DNA of 64,000 bases from Cherax quadricarinatus (GCF_038502225.1 NC_091372.1:5092700-5156699), one strand, 5' to 3'. Numbered from the stretch's first letter, positions 10,547 to 21,205 are shown. Notes: generated by a model from the letters alone, not told the origin. Program-made: numbers and translations.

Positions 10547-10549
<3 letters not shown>

Positions 10550-11424
10550 GTGATATAACGATACAATGAAACACATGAGAGGCAGAATGATAAGTTGTAA
10601 CATTATGACAGACCAAAGATAACAGGGAAAAGTAACGAGACACAGATGGTGTAGTTATAATATGCTAATGAATACCCCAAGTTAACGAACTCCACAATGT
10701 TTACCTTTTCGCTGTTACTGAGGTGGAGGGAGTGGAGAGCGGCGGAAGCCTCCATGATTGCTGTAAGACTCATCTTTTGAAAACAAAGCAGGCCGTAAAC
10801 CGCTGGTGATAAAATCTCTGGTGACTGCAGGAGAGTAGGTAGACGAAGTATGAATGCTCCTCACCGAGTCTAGAGTTACACTGAGGTCTCCAATGACGCA
10901 CCTACACCTTTATAAGACTTTCCAGGTGCGGTCTGCCTCCTACTCTGCCCTCCAGTCATGCAACGGCTACACTGGATCAAACCAGTCACCCCTCTACCAA
11001 ACCCATGATTAAAAAAAAAATATCTTGAAACATGTACATTACGAGATTTTAACGAGAATTGTTTATGTAACTTCACCACCTGTTACTCTTATACGGTGTT
11101 GGCCTTCGTAGTAGCATAACATTATAGAAGCATATTCAGTCAACCTTCCACTCAATAGTTGGTGTCGACCCAGTGAGAGTGGCAGGGGAAGCCACCTCAT
11201 TGGTCTGGTCAAATCACGTGATAGTGGCGTCACTCTCGTAAGTTCCTACGTCACATTTCCTCCAGTTGGCCGCGTGGGAATAGGTAAGGAAGTGTCAAAT
11301 TTACCCACTTCGTAGATAGCCTACAGGATGACAACCACATTCCACCGGATGAGTGTACAACAAAATCCCAGTGGAGTTGGCCAGGTACTTCCAGCTAAAC
11401 TAGACGGATTACGAGAATGTGAAT
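10547..11424. other. Unassigned non-coding stretch
   Basis: No array, element tail or coding frame recognised. Confidence 0.5.
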
Positions 11425-11485
11425 GTACTCAACTAGTCAGTTTTCAGGGGCCGATTCACAACTCATGGCCCCGCCTCTTAACTCA
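11425..11485 (-). mobile_element. Degraded LINE-C 3' end
   Basis: TACTCAACTAGTCAGTTTTC, then AGGGGCCGATTCACAACTC and ATGGCCCCGCCTCTTAACTC, is a diverged form of the LINE-C terminus. It has no TG repeat beside it. Confidence 0.65.
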
Positions 11486-12830
11486 CCAAATTTACTGATT
11501 TCCGCAATTCATAGCCCGGTCATATCTACTCATTTACTGATTTTTGTATTATAATGCAAATAAGTTGTTCTGAGCTGTCCAAGTAAACAATCTCTTAATA
11601 ATAACTGACATAACAACAATGTATTTCAATTCATCATAACAGTTGATGAATACAAGCATAACCAGGCGAGCGTCAGCCAACAACCTGAGAAAATCAACGC
11701 TGACGAGCTGCACCACCAACTACTAAGTTATACATAATGTAGGTCGCCTCAAAGTGTACTAGAATACAGGAGTAGCTTGAAATAGTACTCCACATGATAA
11801 AGGTCACTTCAGTGTAAGAATACATAGATAGCCTCATCTAAATTAGTCTTTATGGTAAAGAACTTCAAAACAAGCCTAACATGACAAAATTGCACAATCA
11901 ATGAAAGGCTTATAAATATGCTCTTTTACACGTGTTTTGAATATAGACGAAGCTATCAACAGAAATTATATTACCAGGGTGTGTAACAGTGAATACACAA
12001 TTTAGTGTTGAGGGTTGTACTGAGTAATATAGGCAGTGGTGTAGAGGGTAAAAGAGCACCTTGTGACCTGAGGTTGCTGACATTGGAGGAACAAGGGAAG
12101 TGAGGTGAGAGACTCATTACTCCTCCTCCACGTATCATGACTCGTGAGGTTAGATATCTTCAAAATTACATTTCTTCCTTGTATGGCGTAGGTCACCCTG
12201 AGAGATGGTAATTCTCAAGTGATAACTCCAGCTCTGTTGAAGGAAACCTTTGAGGTTTCTCTAGCTGTTGAATCTTTAATGAAATATTTGATGCAATCCT
12301 CACTGCACTACAGAAGTCTGTCTCTCAGCGAAGACTGACACAACATTGCAACACTATGTAACCCATCCTGTGTGATGAAATGACAGAAACATGTAATGTT
12401 TATCAGACATAATAGGACTGAAGCACACTTGCTAATGTATTCAATTTAGCTCAAGAAATAAAAATTGAGGTAACGTGTACAAGTAGAAAAGGGGGGGGGT
12501 GAGAAAGAACGTCAGGCATCACGACCTTCCAAGAGAGAACGGAACACCTGCCGAGTATACACCTGCATCAGTCACGTACATACACAGGTGGTATGTCAGA
12601 GTAAGTGTCCTTGTTACCACACTGATACAACTCGTCATGAATTATCACACTTCCACTCTACACTTGTTAACTTGTATCTCCACACAAACTTTGCATAACC
12701 TTTCAACCAAGTGTGATCATAGTGTAGTAAGTCGAACAAATCGGATGCAAAGAAAAAATATATCTGTTCCTACTAGGCTGTCTTCTAACCTTTTCTCTTC
12801 AGCTGACCTCTAGTTTTCTCCCCTTCACTC
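11486..12830. other. Unassigned non-coding stretch
   Basis: AT-rich sequence with no recognised element. A small imperfect palindrome (AACCTTTGAGGTTT, about 12248) is unremarkable. A poly-G run lies at about 12490. Confidence 0.5.
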
Positions 12831-12858
12831 ACTCTCTCTCTCTCTCTCTCTCTCTCTC
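12831..12858. repeat. TC microsatellite
   Basis: About 14 uninterrupted TC units. Confidence 0.95.
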
Positions 12859-13024
12859 ACTTGATAATGATCGAGGACGGAGAGAACCATCCCAAGTTTA
12901 TCTCCAATTTGTGAGTTACATGTGAGCAACACACACCAAGACAGCTCACACACCTATGCCTTGAAGATGATACGAGACGGATCATAGTGCTGTATCATCC
13001 CTCGTAGATGATACTAGACAGGAT

Positions 13025-13110
13025 AAGAGACGGTATAAAATACCGACAAACATGAAATAAACACATGTGCAGTTAGATATTTTACCGAGGAAAAGTTTCG
13101 CCACGAATGG
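13025..13110 (-). mobile_element. Fold-back family E terminus
   Basis: Starts with the palindromic end GGTATAAAATACCGACA, then ACACATGTGCAGTTAGATAT and AGTTTCGCCAC. The same order is seen at 51183 and 52585. The CTGA-containing half of the element is missing. Confidence 0.55.
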
Positions 13111-13600
13111 CCAAACGTTTCGACTACGGACAGCAGGCACCAACAGCCTGATCGACAAAACAGCAATTAAAGGCCTGGTCTGGGACTGGTCCGCGAGGGC
13201 GGTCACCTCCGGAGGTGACTAAAAAAAAAAAAACCTAACCTAACTTAAATAACATTCGTAAATTTTAGGGAACGTTAAGAAATTGACGCTGGCAACTACG
13301 CAGTTTCACTACGTTAGTTTTCTTACGCAATTCCCAACGCTTGGTTGCGTGATGACTGCAGCTGGAGGTGATCACTACCTGGGGAACATCCTGGCTGGCT
13401 CACTCAACCTTCTGCGGACTACACTGACAAAGACTTATAATTTCGACGAAAAACTAGTTACGCAAGAGGCTACAAGTATGGCCGGGCCAAGGACAAAAAA
13501 AACAAGAAGGAAGTAAAGAAGAGGTAGTAGAGTGTAGGTGTGTGAGAGACCTTATGTTACACCACAGCCAGTTATAACCTGTACTTATAAACACTTAGTA
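13111..13600. other. Unassigned stretch
   Basis: Poly-A at about 13221-13233, then sequence without recognised features. The frame at 13283-13516 (77 residues) ends in Lys/Arg but has no recognisable motif. Confidence 0.45.
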
Positions 13601-13607
13601 TTACTAA

Positions 13608-13760
13608 TAACACACGTGCAACACCTTACTATCTTTATTGTGGCAACTTTTCACCAACCAGCGGCTTTATCAGCTCAATACAGAAAAAAGTTTTTTCTCT
13701 GTATTGGACTGATAAGGCCACTTGTTGGCGAAACCTTTCTACAATTATATCAAGTCTTAA
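13608..13760. mobile_element. Fold-back family E unit, nearly contiguous arms
   Basis: TTTCACCAACCAGCGGCTTT...CAATACAGAAAAAA (about 13649-13692) is followed at once by its approximate reverse complement TTTTTTCTCTGTATTGGACT...GTTGGCGAAA. The outer parts are ACACGTGCAACACCTTA and ATCTTTATTG. Two element ends are joined head to head. Confidence 0.65.
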
Positions 13761-13879
13761 TCATCTGTGTGTCCGTTTCCTATACCAGTAATATAAAAAT
13801 ACCTGGTATTAACCCAGTGTAGTTACAAGATCTCATTTATGACTTTTAGAGTAACTGTAGTTAGACTTGGTACTGCGCC

Positions 13880-14061
13880 AGACCCCTGGTTGTCTTCAAG
13901 AGGGAGCTGGACAGATGTCCAGGATCAACCGGGTTGTGGTTCGTACGATGGACTACGCATGGCCAGCAGTAACAGCCTCGTTGATCAGGCCCTGATCTGT
14001 CAAGAGGCCTGGTCATGGACCGGGCCGCGGGGGCGTTGATCCCCGGAGTACCCTCCAGGTA
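13880..14061 (+). mobile_element. LINE-A 3' tail with C-terminal coding remnant
   Basis: The frame reads DQPGCGSYDGLRMASSNSLV, then DQALICQEAWSWTGPRGR and a stop, the hallmark end of LINE-A proteins in this window. The element terminates CTCCAGGTA at 14061, with no poly-A. Confidence 0.75.
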
Positions 14062-14261
14062 GAGGGAGCCACCATCAGGGGACATTAAACCTCAATTCAC
14101 TCATAACGAAAGGGTAATGAGACGTCTCATTACACTAGCACTGAACTGGATATTACCACTAAGAGGCAGCAAATGTTGTCTGGAAGGAAATACCTCTGCC
14201 CGAGGTGGCCAACACATTTCTAGCCAGTTTTCCCAAGTGTAAAGTTTATTGTGCGTCACGT

Positions 14262-14420
14262 TGCCATGGTGATGGACTGAAAACATCGACTCCAGGCTGA
14301 GGGACTGATTACCTCAACCTCCTCATCTTTCACCGTTCTTCTCTGTACTGGACTGCAGCCACTGACTGGCGAAACGTTTCCTCAATAAAGATTACAAAAT
14401 ATTGCACAAGTTTTTCATTC
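14262..14420 (+). mobile_element. Fold-back family E, single arm
   Basis: In order: GATGGACTGAAAACATCGAC, CCAGGCTGAGGGACTGATTA, CTGTACTGGACTGCAGCC, the hairpin GCCA-CTGAC-TGGC followed by GAAACGTTTCC, and AATAAAGATTAC. This arm shows the internal organisation best. Confidence 0.65.
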
Positions 14421-14785
14421 TTCAGCATATGAAAGCATTATTAGCTAAGCCCTTCTGCAAAAAGTTAACACGTGTATAACTGTATTCATTAATATGTAAA
14501 CATACGTTCCCATTTATCTTTCAAATGAAGATTTTACGATGGTAGGGGAAGAAAATACTCACAGGGAAAAATTTGTACATTTTCCCTGAAATACGTAGGT
14601 CCACAGATAACACCAAAGTTAGTACTCGCCTATGTATATTTGCAACAACATAATTCTCCCCCCAAAATATTATTTGCTTAAAGCACATAATTAATGAGTT
14701 TCGCGAATTTCCCTACTCTTTCAGCCGGATCCTAGGCACGCACATCTAGGATATTTGCTTACTCTCCTCTTTTTTTTTTTATTTA
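14421..14785. other. Unassigned AT-rich stretch
   Basis: No recognised feature. A poly-T run lies at about 14770-14780. Confidence 0.5.
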
Positions 14786-14799
14786 TTTAAAAGATATCT

Positions 14800-14935
14800 T
14801 GCCGTTTCGGTCTGACTATTTACAAAGTCACACTGACTTTGTAAATGGCCCAAGTCGGACTGAAACATCGTCGTAAGCACCTCTCTCCTACGTGCGGGTT
14901 ATCTGTATATTGTTCCAGTCATGGTATTGTACCTT
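14800..14935 (+). mobile_element. Fold-back family F unit
   Basis: TTTACAAAGTCA (14819-14830) and TGACTTTGTAAA (14834-14845) form a perfect 12-bp hairpin with a 3-nt loop. The outer parts GCCGTTTCGGTCTGA and GTCGGACTGAAACATCGTCG extend the inverted repeat. It ends with TACGTGCGGGTTATCTG and CCAGTCATGGTATTGTACC, shared with copies at 18004 and 18940. Confidence 0.65.
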
Positions 14936-15349
14936 TCTGCTCTAAATAGAATGATAGTGTGTAAAAGTTGTGTTTATGACGTTGCCAGTACTGAACGATG
15001 GTGAGGTCGTTCCAATCACAACATTGGGAAGGCTTCGTCTAGCCACTAAATAAGACTTGAACGCAAGTTTTTTTTTTTTTATGGAGAACTCAGATTCCAC
15101 TAGCAGGTAGTGGCATATGTGGCCCTTTTAGAGGATCTTGTACATTTGCAGACAGGCCTGAGACCAGGCTGTTGCTGTGAGCCTCCCGCAGACATAACAC
15201 AACAAGAGCAGATGCAGCCCTGAAAGTGGATCCATGTTTAGATCCACCAGCTAGGCCACAGATTTCTTCTTGCAAACCAGTGATGTGTTTGGTGAGAGGG
15301 GCGTAATGATCATTTTATCCACCACGGAGGAGTGAAGTGCTCTTATCTA
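14936..15349. other. Unassigned stretch
   Basis: Nothing firmly recognised. GACCAGGCTGTTGCTGTGAG at about 15162 recalls a LINE-B tail but is too short to call. Confidence 0.4.
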
Positions 15350-15475
15350 CGACAGTTCGTGCAGGATACCTATGATATACCCTAGAAGGGTTTCGATAGT
15401 TTTCCTAGCCCCGCAGCCCGACCCTGGGTTAGGCTTCTAATCTGGTGCTTGCCTTGTAAACTAGACAGTTGCTCA
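15350..15475 (-). mobile_element. LINE-B-like 3' tail, diverged subfamily
   Basis: CCCCGCAGCCCGACCCTGGG, TTAGGCTTC and TGGTGCTTGCCTTG correspond to the reverse complement of the LINE-B end, with CGACCCTGGG in place of CGGCCATGGG. Confidence 0.5.
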
Positions 15476-15548
15476 TTACGTTTTACTCGTTCATTTGCGA
15501 TTCTGTCTAGATGGCCAGTAGTCAGTAAATAATTTTAAAGACGAGAGA

Positions 15549-15594
15549 GCCAGGAGCTATGTCTCGACCTTTACAAAGACTACCAGGTGAATAC
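15549..15594 (+). mobile_element. Degraded LINE-C 3' end
   Basis: CCAGGAGCTATGTCTCGACC and ACCAGGTGAATAC are a diverged reverse-orientation copy of the LINE-C terminus. Confidence 0.45.
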
Positions 15595-15599
15595 AACTC

Positions 15600-16115
15600 T
15601 CACTATGTACCACACACCACCTGTCATCCTTCGACTTTACCCGCAGGATAAAATCTCTTGTCTGAGGGTCAACAGGTGACGCAACCACAAGTTTACTACC
15701 ATGTCTTGGCAGGCACCAGGCTGTCTGCCGAGGCCTGCTACTGGCAGTGCTGGAGGAGGGTGGAGGCGAGGTGGGAAAACGGTGGGGAATGGGGGTTGGC
15801 AGCGAGCTGATATCGAAAGGTCAATCTGTATAATAAAAACTCCCCGACGACAAGGCACTACACATAAAATACACTACTTATTAAACCAAACAGTCCTTAA
15901 AATGTTAAATATATCTGCAATATTCTTAAACAATCAACAACACTGCTACACACACGAAAACTTCAATTACATTAAGAGCTTCTCCTAAATTTTCTTACAA
16001 CTTTCGGCAGGTTTATCAGTCTTTACAACACACATGTCTGATTATAATACACATGTGAGGTAATTATTATACATGTCTAAATCTGAAAGGCAAAGACCTT
16101 GGGAGCATTATGAAA
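15600..16115. other. Unassigned stretch
   Basis: GC-richer 15700-15790, then AT-rich. No element or coding signature recognised. Confidence 0.45.
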
Positions 16116-16119
16116 ATTA

Positions 16120-16285
16120 CTGATGGTATACGATACCGACAGGATTGGGGAATCACCTCAAAATTCCAAGTGTTGTTCCCAATGTTAGATTGGCTTGTAT
16201 TCAACTGAAAAAGCCTGCTGTGCAGGCGAAAAGTTTCGGCAATAAAGATACCTAAATGTTGCATGTGTGTCATATTAATCAGTGT
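16120..16285 (+). mobile_element. Fold-back family E, internally deleted
   Basis: Begins GGTATACGATACCGACAGG. Then TATTCAACTGAAAAAGCC leads into the hairpin GCCTGC-TGT-GCAGGC with GAAAA, and AATAAAGATACCTAAATG and TTGCATGTGTGTCA follow. The palindromic end and the hairpin arm lie on the same strand here, unlike 51183, so the centre has been lost. Confidence 0.6.
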
Positions 16286-16984
16286 TATTAAAATGTGTCA
16301 CAGCAGTACGATACAGTGAGACTGTCAGACTAACCAGCATGCAGGTGACAGACACAAGGTAGCAGCGGGTGAACGGACTGGTGCACCTTAGTTTCAATAA
16401 AATATTGTCTATTAAGATTTCTGCGTTAAGAGAATGACTAAACACCAAAGTTGACGCTTACAGTGAGTCGGAAAAATCCAGTTCTGCTGGATGTTATATC
16501 CTGGGCAAAATGCCAGTGTGTCAGAAACTACAGTTCTGTTCGACGTCATATCCATGGGAAACGGAAATGTCTTAGAACCTGTAAAAGTATTCACACCTGT
16601 AAAAGGTGTCCACGTAATGCGGTGTATGGAGTATTAACGCAATAATAACAAGCTTACTGCTCCTGTCTAAGACCTATTTGAAGCATCACGTCGTCACTAT
16701 ATAAGTAAATACTTGACCCAGAAAGTCAAAATAAAAGCTACTGAAATGTACAGTGCCGTACATGGTGTGGCTGGTACCACGCTGTCTGGCGATACTGGCA
16801 CTTGTGGATGGGGTTGCCGGAGCTCCGATACAACCTTCATGTAACACAAAGTACTGTACAACATTTGATGGCTTTTCAGCTTCCTACTCCCGCAGGCCGA
16901 CCCTGGGCCAAGCTAACTTATACATAAAACACAGTTAATACTCATCTTACACCTTTTACAGCCTAGTTAATAATAATATATTTA
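16286..16984. other. Unassigned stretch
   Basis: A 61-residue frame at 16753-16938 starts with a hydrophobic, signal-like segment, but its C-terminus is a LINE-B-like tail (CTCCCGCAGGCCGACCCTGG), so it is not called as a gene. Confidence 0.4.
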
Positions 16985-17263
16985 TTTCTACAAGTACATA
17001 TACAAGGTATACAGACATAGCTGACATACTACTATATAGAAAGACCTCTGCTATGCAGAGCATTTCGGACAAATTAGGTCAGTTTCTGTCCCAGGATGTG
17101 ACCCACACCAGTCCACTAACACCCAGGTACCCATTATTACTGATGGGTGAACAGGGACAACCGATGTAAGGAAACACGTCCAATGTTTCCACCCCTTCGC
17201 CAGGAATCGAACCAGGACCCTCACCGTGTGAAGCGAGAGCTTTTGCCACCAAGCCACAGGGCA
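16985..17263 (-). mobile_element. tRNA-derived SINE
   Basis: On minus, the head GCCCTGTGGCTTGGTGGC contains an A-box-like segment. GGTTCGATTCC (complement of 17203-17213) is an excellent B box. The body follows with CCTGTTCACCCATCAGTAAT, GGTACCTGGGTGTTAGTGGA and GGGTCACATCCTGGGACAG, and the tail extends toward 16985. The A/B-box head plus a body shared with 48132 supports a Pol III SINE. A minus-strand frame here is spurious. Confidence 0.8.
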
Positions 17264-17314
17264 CCTCACTGTTGCTAGCTAGGTCTTGATGTATACTGGG
17301 ATCCGACGAGCCCA

Positions 17315-17399
17315 GTACGTGGTTCACTACGAGCTCTGTACGTGGTTCACTACGAGCTCTGTACGTGGTTCACTGCGAGCTCTGTACGTGGTTCACTAC
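17315..17399. repeat. 23-bp minisatellite, 3.7 copies
   Basis: Units of GTACGTGGTTCACTACGAG plus CTCT start at 17315, 17338, 17361 and 17384 (partial). They are near-identical; one copy has ACTGCG for ACTACG. Confidence 0.95.
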
Positions 17400-18003
17400 C
17401 TCCGGTTTTGTGTAAGGTTTTATGACTACTAAAAAAAAAGAAGACTGGTGAGGCGGGCATACAGCCAGAACCAGGGCCAAACAGACCACCTGTCAACAGG
17501 TGTGTATTACCTAGTACATACTCAGGTACGCTCTTACGACATCCCTGCTACGCAGTAGCAGCTGATAAAAAAAAAGACTAAAAAGAGTGCTGATAATACC
17601 AGACGAAACAAGGGAGAAGAACAAGTCTAACTGACCTCAAGGATAAGGATAACAAAAACATTACGTGCTCCATTAAGAAGACGTGTTAAGGAGAAACTAG
17701 ACAGAAATGAGGAAGAGGAAACGCAAATGGCCGTTGAAAAGTAACGGTATTTGGAAGTGGTGGTAAAATGAGGAAGATAAGACTGAGGAAGAACAACAAG
17801 GAAGATGTGAAGAGGGACAACAAAGATGTGAGGAGGAAGAGGAACAAGGATAATGAAGATGCCTCAATAGTAAATTATCCTGAAGAGAAGTCTTGTATAT
17901 TTTGTAACGTAAGTCCACACGCAGTGTGCGACCACTAACAAAATCTCTGCCATAGTTATATAAACTAAACACTAATAACCCATCATAATTTATGGCCACG
18001 TTA
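17400..18003. other. Unassigned stretch with purine-rich part
   Basis: 17690-17860 is GA-rich on plus, which gives a Ser/Cys-rich open frame on minus by composition. Nothing else is recognised. Confidence 0.45.
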
Positions 18004-18210
18004 GTTTCCCTGTCTTCTAATATCATCTTATTTTTCCACTATGTGAGCCATTATGGAAAAGGTAGATTATAGTGGAAAAAATAACATTAAAAGACAAGGA
18101 AACTCAGGCGTTTCTTAATGGTCAAAGTCGCACCGAAACATCATCAATTTCCCTCTGCTATGTGCGGGTTATTTGTGTATTATTCCAGTCACGGTACTGT
18201 GCCTTTTAAT
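18004..18210. mobile_element. Fold-back family F unit
   Basis: GTTTCCCTGTCTTCTAATAT...TTTTTCCACTAT (18004-18042) is complementary, with small indels, to ATAGTGGAAAAA...AAAAGACAAGGAAAC (18069-18103), leaving a loop of about 26 nt. Then come GCACCGAAACATCATC, TATGTGCGGGTTATTTGTG and CCAGTCACGGTACTGTGCC, the shared family F end. Confidence 0.65.
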
Positions 18211-18939
18211 TATTTACAAAACTGTTTGTTACATTCCATCACACAAGACAGGTCGCAAACACCAGGCAATAAAATCTGTCAGCCTAAGCTGGGAGACTTC
18301 ACTATGGTGATAATATTGACAAACACTGCACTGTTAGTTACACGTGTCTCTCACCGTCATAAACTGAAGATAAACACTCCATCACAGTGATAGCCATGGT
18401 CAAACACAATTATATACTTATTAGAAAAGTTTCAGCCCTGGGGGTTTGCTTAGGTCTTTCTACACCCATTTGTCGGTACCTATTACCGAGGTTTATACCA
18501 TAGCTATGGCAGCTTTAAATGTTTTATCCAGGATAGGGAAAAACGGGGAAGCAAGGACAAGTCTGAGGAGGAAATGAGCATGACAGAGAGGGGAGATGGT
18601 GAGAGTTTATGGTGTTGGGTGGAGTAGGGAAGACAAGCGGGGGCGAGGCATGAACGGGAGTATAATATACCGGAAGAGTGGCTAAGAGTGCAACGTAAAA
18701 TTACGAGCACCCTCGTCCTTGGCCCAGATATATATATATTCTCTGCATCTCCCTCCCTCGACACTGCCTCCAACAACATGAAACAAGGCTTCGTTTTATA
18801 CAGTAACGTACAGTTACCCTATTCAATATGATAGTTTCATGGTAGGAACAAAAAGTAAGGTGTGTTTCCTTGTCATATCCCCTCACAGAGAATGGCTCAC
18901 ACACATATAATCTTGACGTGTCAGTGCACAAAATAACCC
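18211..18939. other. Unassigned stretch
   Basis: No recognised element. A short TA run lies at about 18727-18738. The minus-strand frame at 18504-18779 is not supported by any motif. Confidence 0.45.
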
Positions 18940-19095
18940 GCACATAGGCGAGAGAAACTTACGACGACGTTTCGGTCCAACGCAGACTATTTAGTGTGAC
19001 TGCAAATAATTCAAATTCGACCAAAACGTCGTTATAAGCGTCTCTCTCCCATGTGCGGGTTATTTGTGTCTTGTCCCAGTCACAGTATTGTGACT
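18940..19095. mobile_element. Fold-back family F unit
   Basis: AGAGAAACTTACGACGACGT and TTCGGTCCAACGCAGAC (about 18950-18986) pair with TTCGACCAAAACGTCGTTAT and AAGCGTCTCTCTCC (about 19016-19050). The unit ends with ATGTGCGGGTTATTTGTG and CCAGTCACAGTATTGTGAC. Confidence 0.65.
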
Positions 19096-19197
19096 ATGTT
19101 AACATGCGTTAAACTGAGCTGAGTAACTTAGTAGACGATGATGATATTGTCAAGTATCTGATTGAACATTCACAGCACCTACACCATGGGGAGAGAA

Positions 19198-19360
19198 CAG
19201 CAGGAAATGAGGGAAGACAAGTAGGGAGTGAGGGGAGGCACAAGCAGGGAGGGACAAGTAGGGAGGGACACAAGTAGGGAATGAGAAGACACAAGCAGGA
19301 GAGTGAGGGGATATACAAGCAGGGGAGAGTGAGGGGGAGATACAAGCAGAAGAGAGGGGT
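19198..19360. repeat. Imperfect purine-rich minisatellite
   Basis: Loose repeats of ACAAGTAGGGAG and ACAAGCAGGAGAGTGAGGGG with variable spacing. The Leu/Pro/Ser-rich minus frame over it is a by-product. Confidence 0.65.
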
Positions 19361-19546
19361 TACATCAGTCTTCCTGGTTCTCCTTCAAGGAACACATCAC
19401 TCAACCTTCAAACTATGAAAGAACTTACGTGTTATCCAGCACTGCTGCTTCACTGTACTCCACCACGGTCTCTCTCAGCTCCTGGCCCTCTTACTCTCGC
19501 CTTCCTCAACCCTACCAGTCCTGCCTATTCTTAAAACCATGCATAA

Positions 19547-19549
19547 GTG

Positions 19550-19603
<54 letters not shown>
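19547..19603. repeat. TG microsatellite
   Basis: About 28 TG units with one GCG interruption, ending exactly at the LINE-C 3' terminus. Confidence 0.97.
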
Positions 19604-19607
<4 letters not shown>

Positions 19608-20356
19608 CACCTAGTTGTGGTTGCAGGGGTCGGGTCACAGCTCCTGGCCCCACCTCTTCACTGGCCGCTACTAGGTCACTCTTCATGCTTCATGAGCTTA
19701 AAGCTATGTATGGATCCTGCCTCCATTACATCACTTCCCAGACTATTCCACTACCTGACAACTCTGTGACTGAAGAAATACTTCCTAACATCCCTGTGAT
19801 TCATCTGAGTCATCAACTTCCAACTGTGATCCGTTGTTGCTGTGTCCTATCTTGTCTCTACCCACGTTGTCGATTCCTCTCAGTATTTTATATGTCGTTA
19901 TCGTATCTACCCTCTTTCTCCTGTCCAATGTCGTCAGGTCGATTTCCTTTAACCTCTCCTCGTAGGACATGCCCCTTAGCTCCGGGACTAGTCTTGTTGC
20001 AAACCTTTGCACTTTCTCAAATTTCCTTACATGCTTGGCTAGGTGTAGGTTCCAAACTGGTGCTGCATACTCCAATATAGTCCTAACGTACACAGTGTAC
20101 AGGGTCCTGAACGATTCCTTATTTAGATGTCGGAATGCTATTCTTAGGTTTGCTAGGCGCCGGTATACTGCAGCAGTTATTTGGTTGATGTGTGCCTCAG
20201 GAGATGTGCTCGGTGTTATACTCATCCCAAGATCCTTTTCCTTGAGTGAGGTTTGTAGTCTCTGGCCCCGTAGATTGTACTCAGTTTGCCCTTCCCCAAT
20301 CTTCATGACTTTGCACTTGGTGGGGTTGAACTCCAGGAGCCAGTTTCTGGACCAGG

Positions 20357-20358
<2 letters not shown>
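19604..20358 (-). mobile_element. LINE-C (CR1/L2-like) 5'-truncated copy
   Basis: The plus-strand text begins TACTCACCTAGTTGTGGTTG, the family 3' end, and continues through the 3' UTR into the reverse-transcriptase C-terminus. It is flanked on both sides by TG repeats, like the copy at 1627. Truncation occurs at a different point of the ORF, so the two copies arose from separate truncation events. Confidence 0.8.
19785..20358 (-). pseudogene. C-terminal reverse-transcriptase fragment, frameshifted
   Basis: Starts further upstream in the ORF than the 1708 copy, with NWLLEFNPTKCKVMKIGEG, then SPEAHINQITAAVYRRLANL, TLYTVYVRTILEYAAPVWN and RRKRVDTITTYKILRG. The frame is lost near 19840 (a DDSDESQGC end in place of the KYFFSHRVV block). 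The shifted remainder is recognisable in another frame down to about 19700. The catalytic palm is absent and the fragment is not functional. Confidence 0.85.

Positions 20359-20420
<62 letters not shown>
20359..20420. repeat. TG microsatellite
   Basis: About 31 uninterrupted TG units at the truncated end of the LINE-C copy. Confidence 0.97.
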
Positions 20421-20423
<3 letters not shown>

Positions 20424-20687
20424 ACAAAGAAGTACACATACTACAAGCCTAGTAAGCACTACAGAGCAGCTGTAGAGATCAGGTGTGTGGGTTGGGTAAT
20501 GTATGAGAGACAAGAATAATGGTGTGGCTGTATCAGCGGGTCTATCACATCTGTACACACAGTGAGTGTAGGTGTGGAGATAATGAGAGCGTGGGCACAG
20601 CAGGTGTGTACATGTGAGAACTCACGTGTTAGGGGTGTGGTGGGTAGGTGGCTCCATGCTGTCTGCTCTGTCTGGCCACCTTCAAAC

Positions 20688-20696
<9 letters not shown>

Positions 20697-20732
<36 letters not shown>

Positions 20733-20737
20733 CCTCT

Positions 20738-20784
<47 letters not shown>

Positions 20785-20860
20785 CCTCTCCTACCCCTCT
20801 CTCTCCCCCTCTCCTACCCCTCTCTCTCCCCCTCTCCTACCCCTCCCTCCCTCTCTCTCT
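20697..20860. repeat. CT-rich microsatellite with CTCCTACCCC sub-repeat
   Basis: CT runs broken by C runs. From about 20780 a unit ending CCCCCTCTCCTACCCC recurs three times. The Ser/Leu/Pro-rich frames are artefacts. Confidence 0.93.
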
Positions 20861-20872
20861 TTCACACACGCA

Positions 20873-21205
20873 CGTGCCGAATAGGTAAAATTGGTCAGTT
20901 AGCAAGAACTAAAATTAAGTCCTTTCTAAAAATCTTATACGTTTAAAGATACATTTTTTCATTTGTTAATGTAAAAATTAACATTTTTTTCCCACAAGGA
21001 CCTTAGAAAACTTACCTGACCTTATTATAACAAGCGCAATTTAATTTAGCCTAATCCAACTAAATATATTTTACATAAATCTACAGTAATATAATAAACG
21101 AATTTTTTTTTTTTTTTAGGTTAAGTTCAGAATGATTTTTTTTTTTGCGAAATTATTCCATACACAAATTTTCGCAAGAACGTTGCTATTTAAGCTATTT
21201 AGTTT
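20873..21205 (+). mobile_element. MITE-like element, right end missing
   Basis: Begins CGTGCCGAATAGGTAAAATT and shares AATTAAGTCCTTTCTAAAAA, CTTACCTGACCTTATTATAA and GCGCAATTTAATTTAGCCTA with the complete copy at 38488. The right inverted terminus is absent, and the element decays near 21205 after AGAACGTTGCTATTTAAGC. Confidence 0.75.

Noticed and set aside
16753..16938. Small secreted peptide with a signal-like N-terminus
   Set aside because: The C-terminal half is a LINE-B-like tail; no supporting context.
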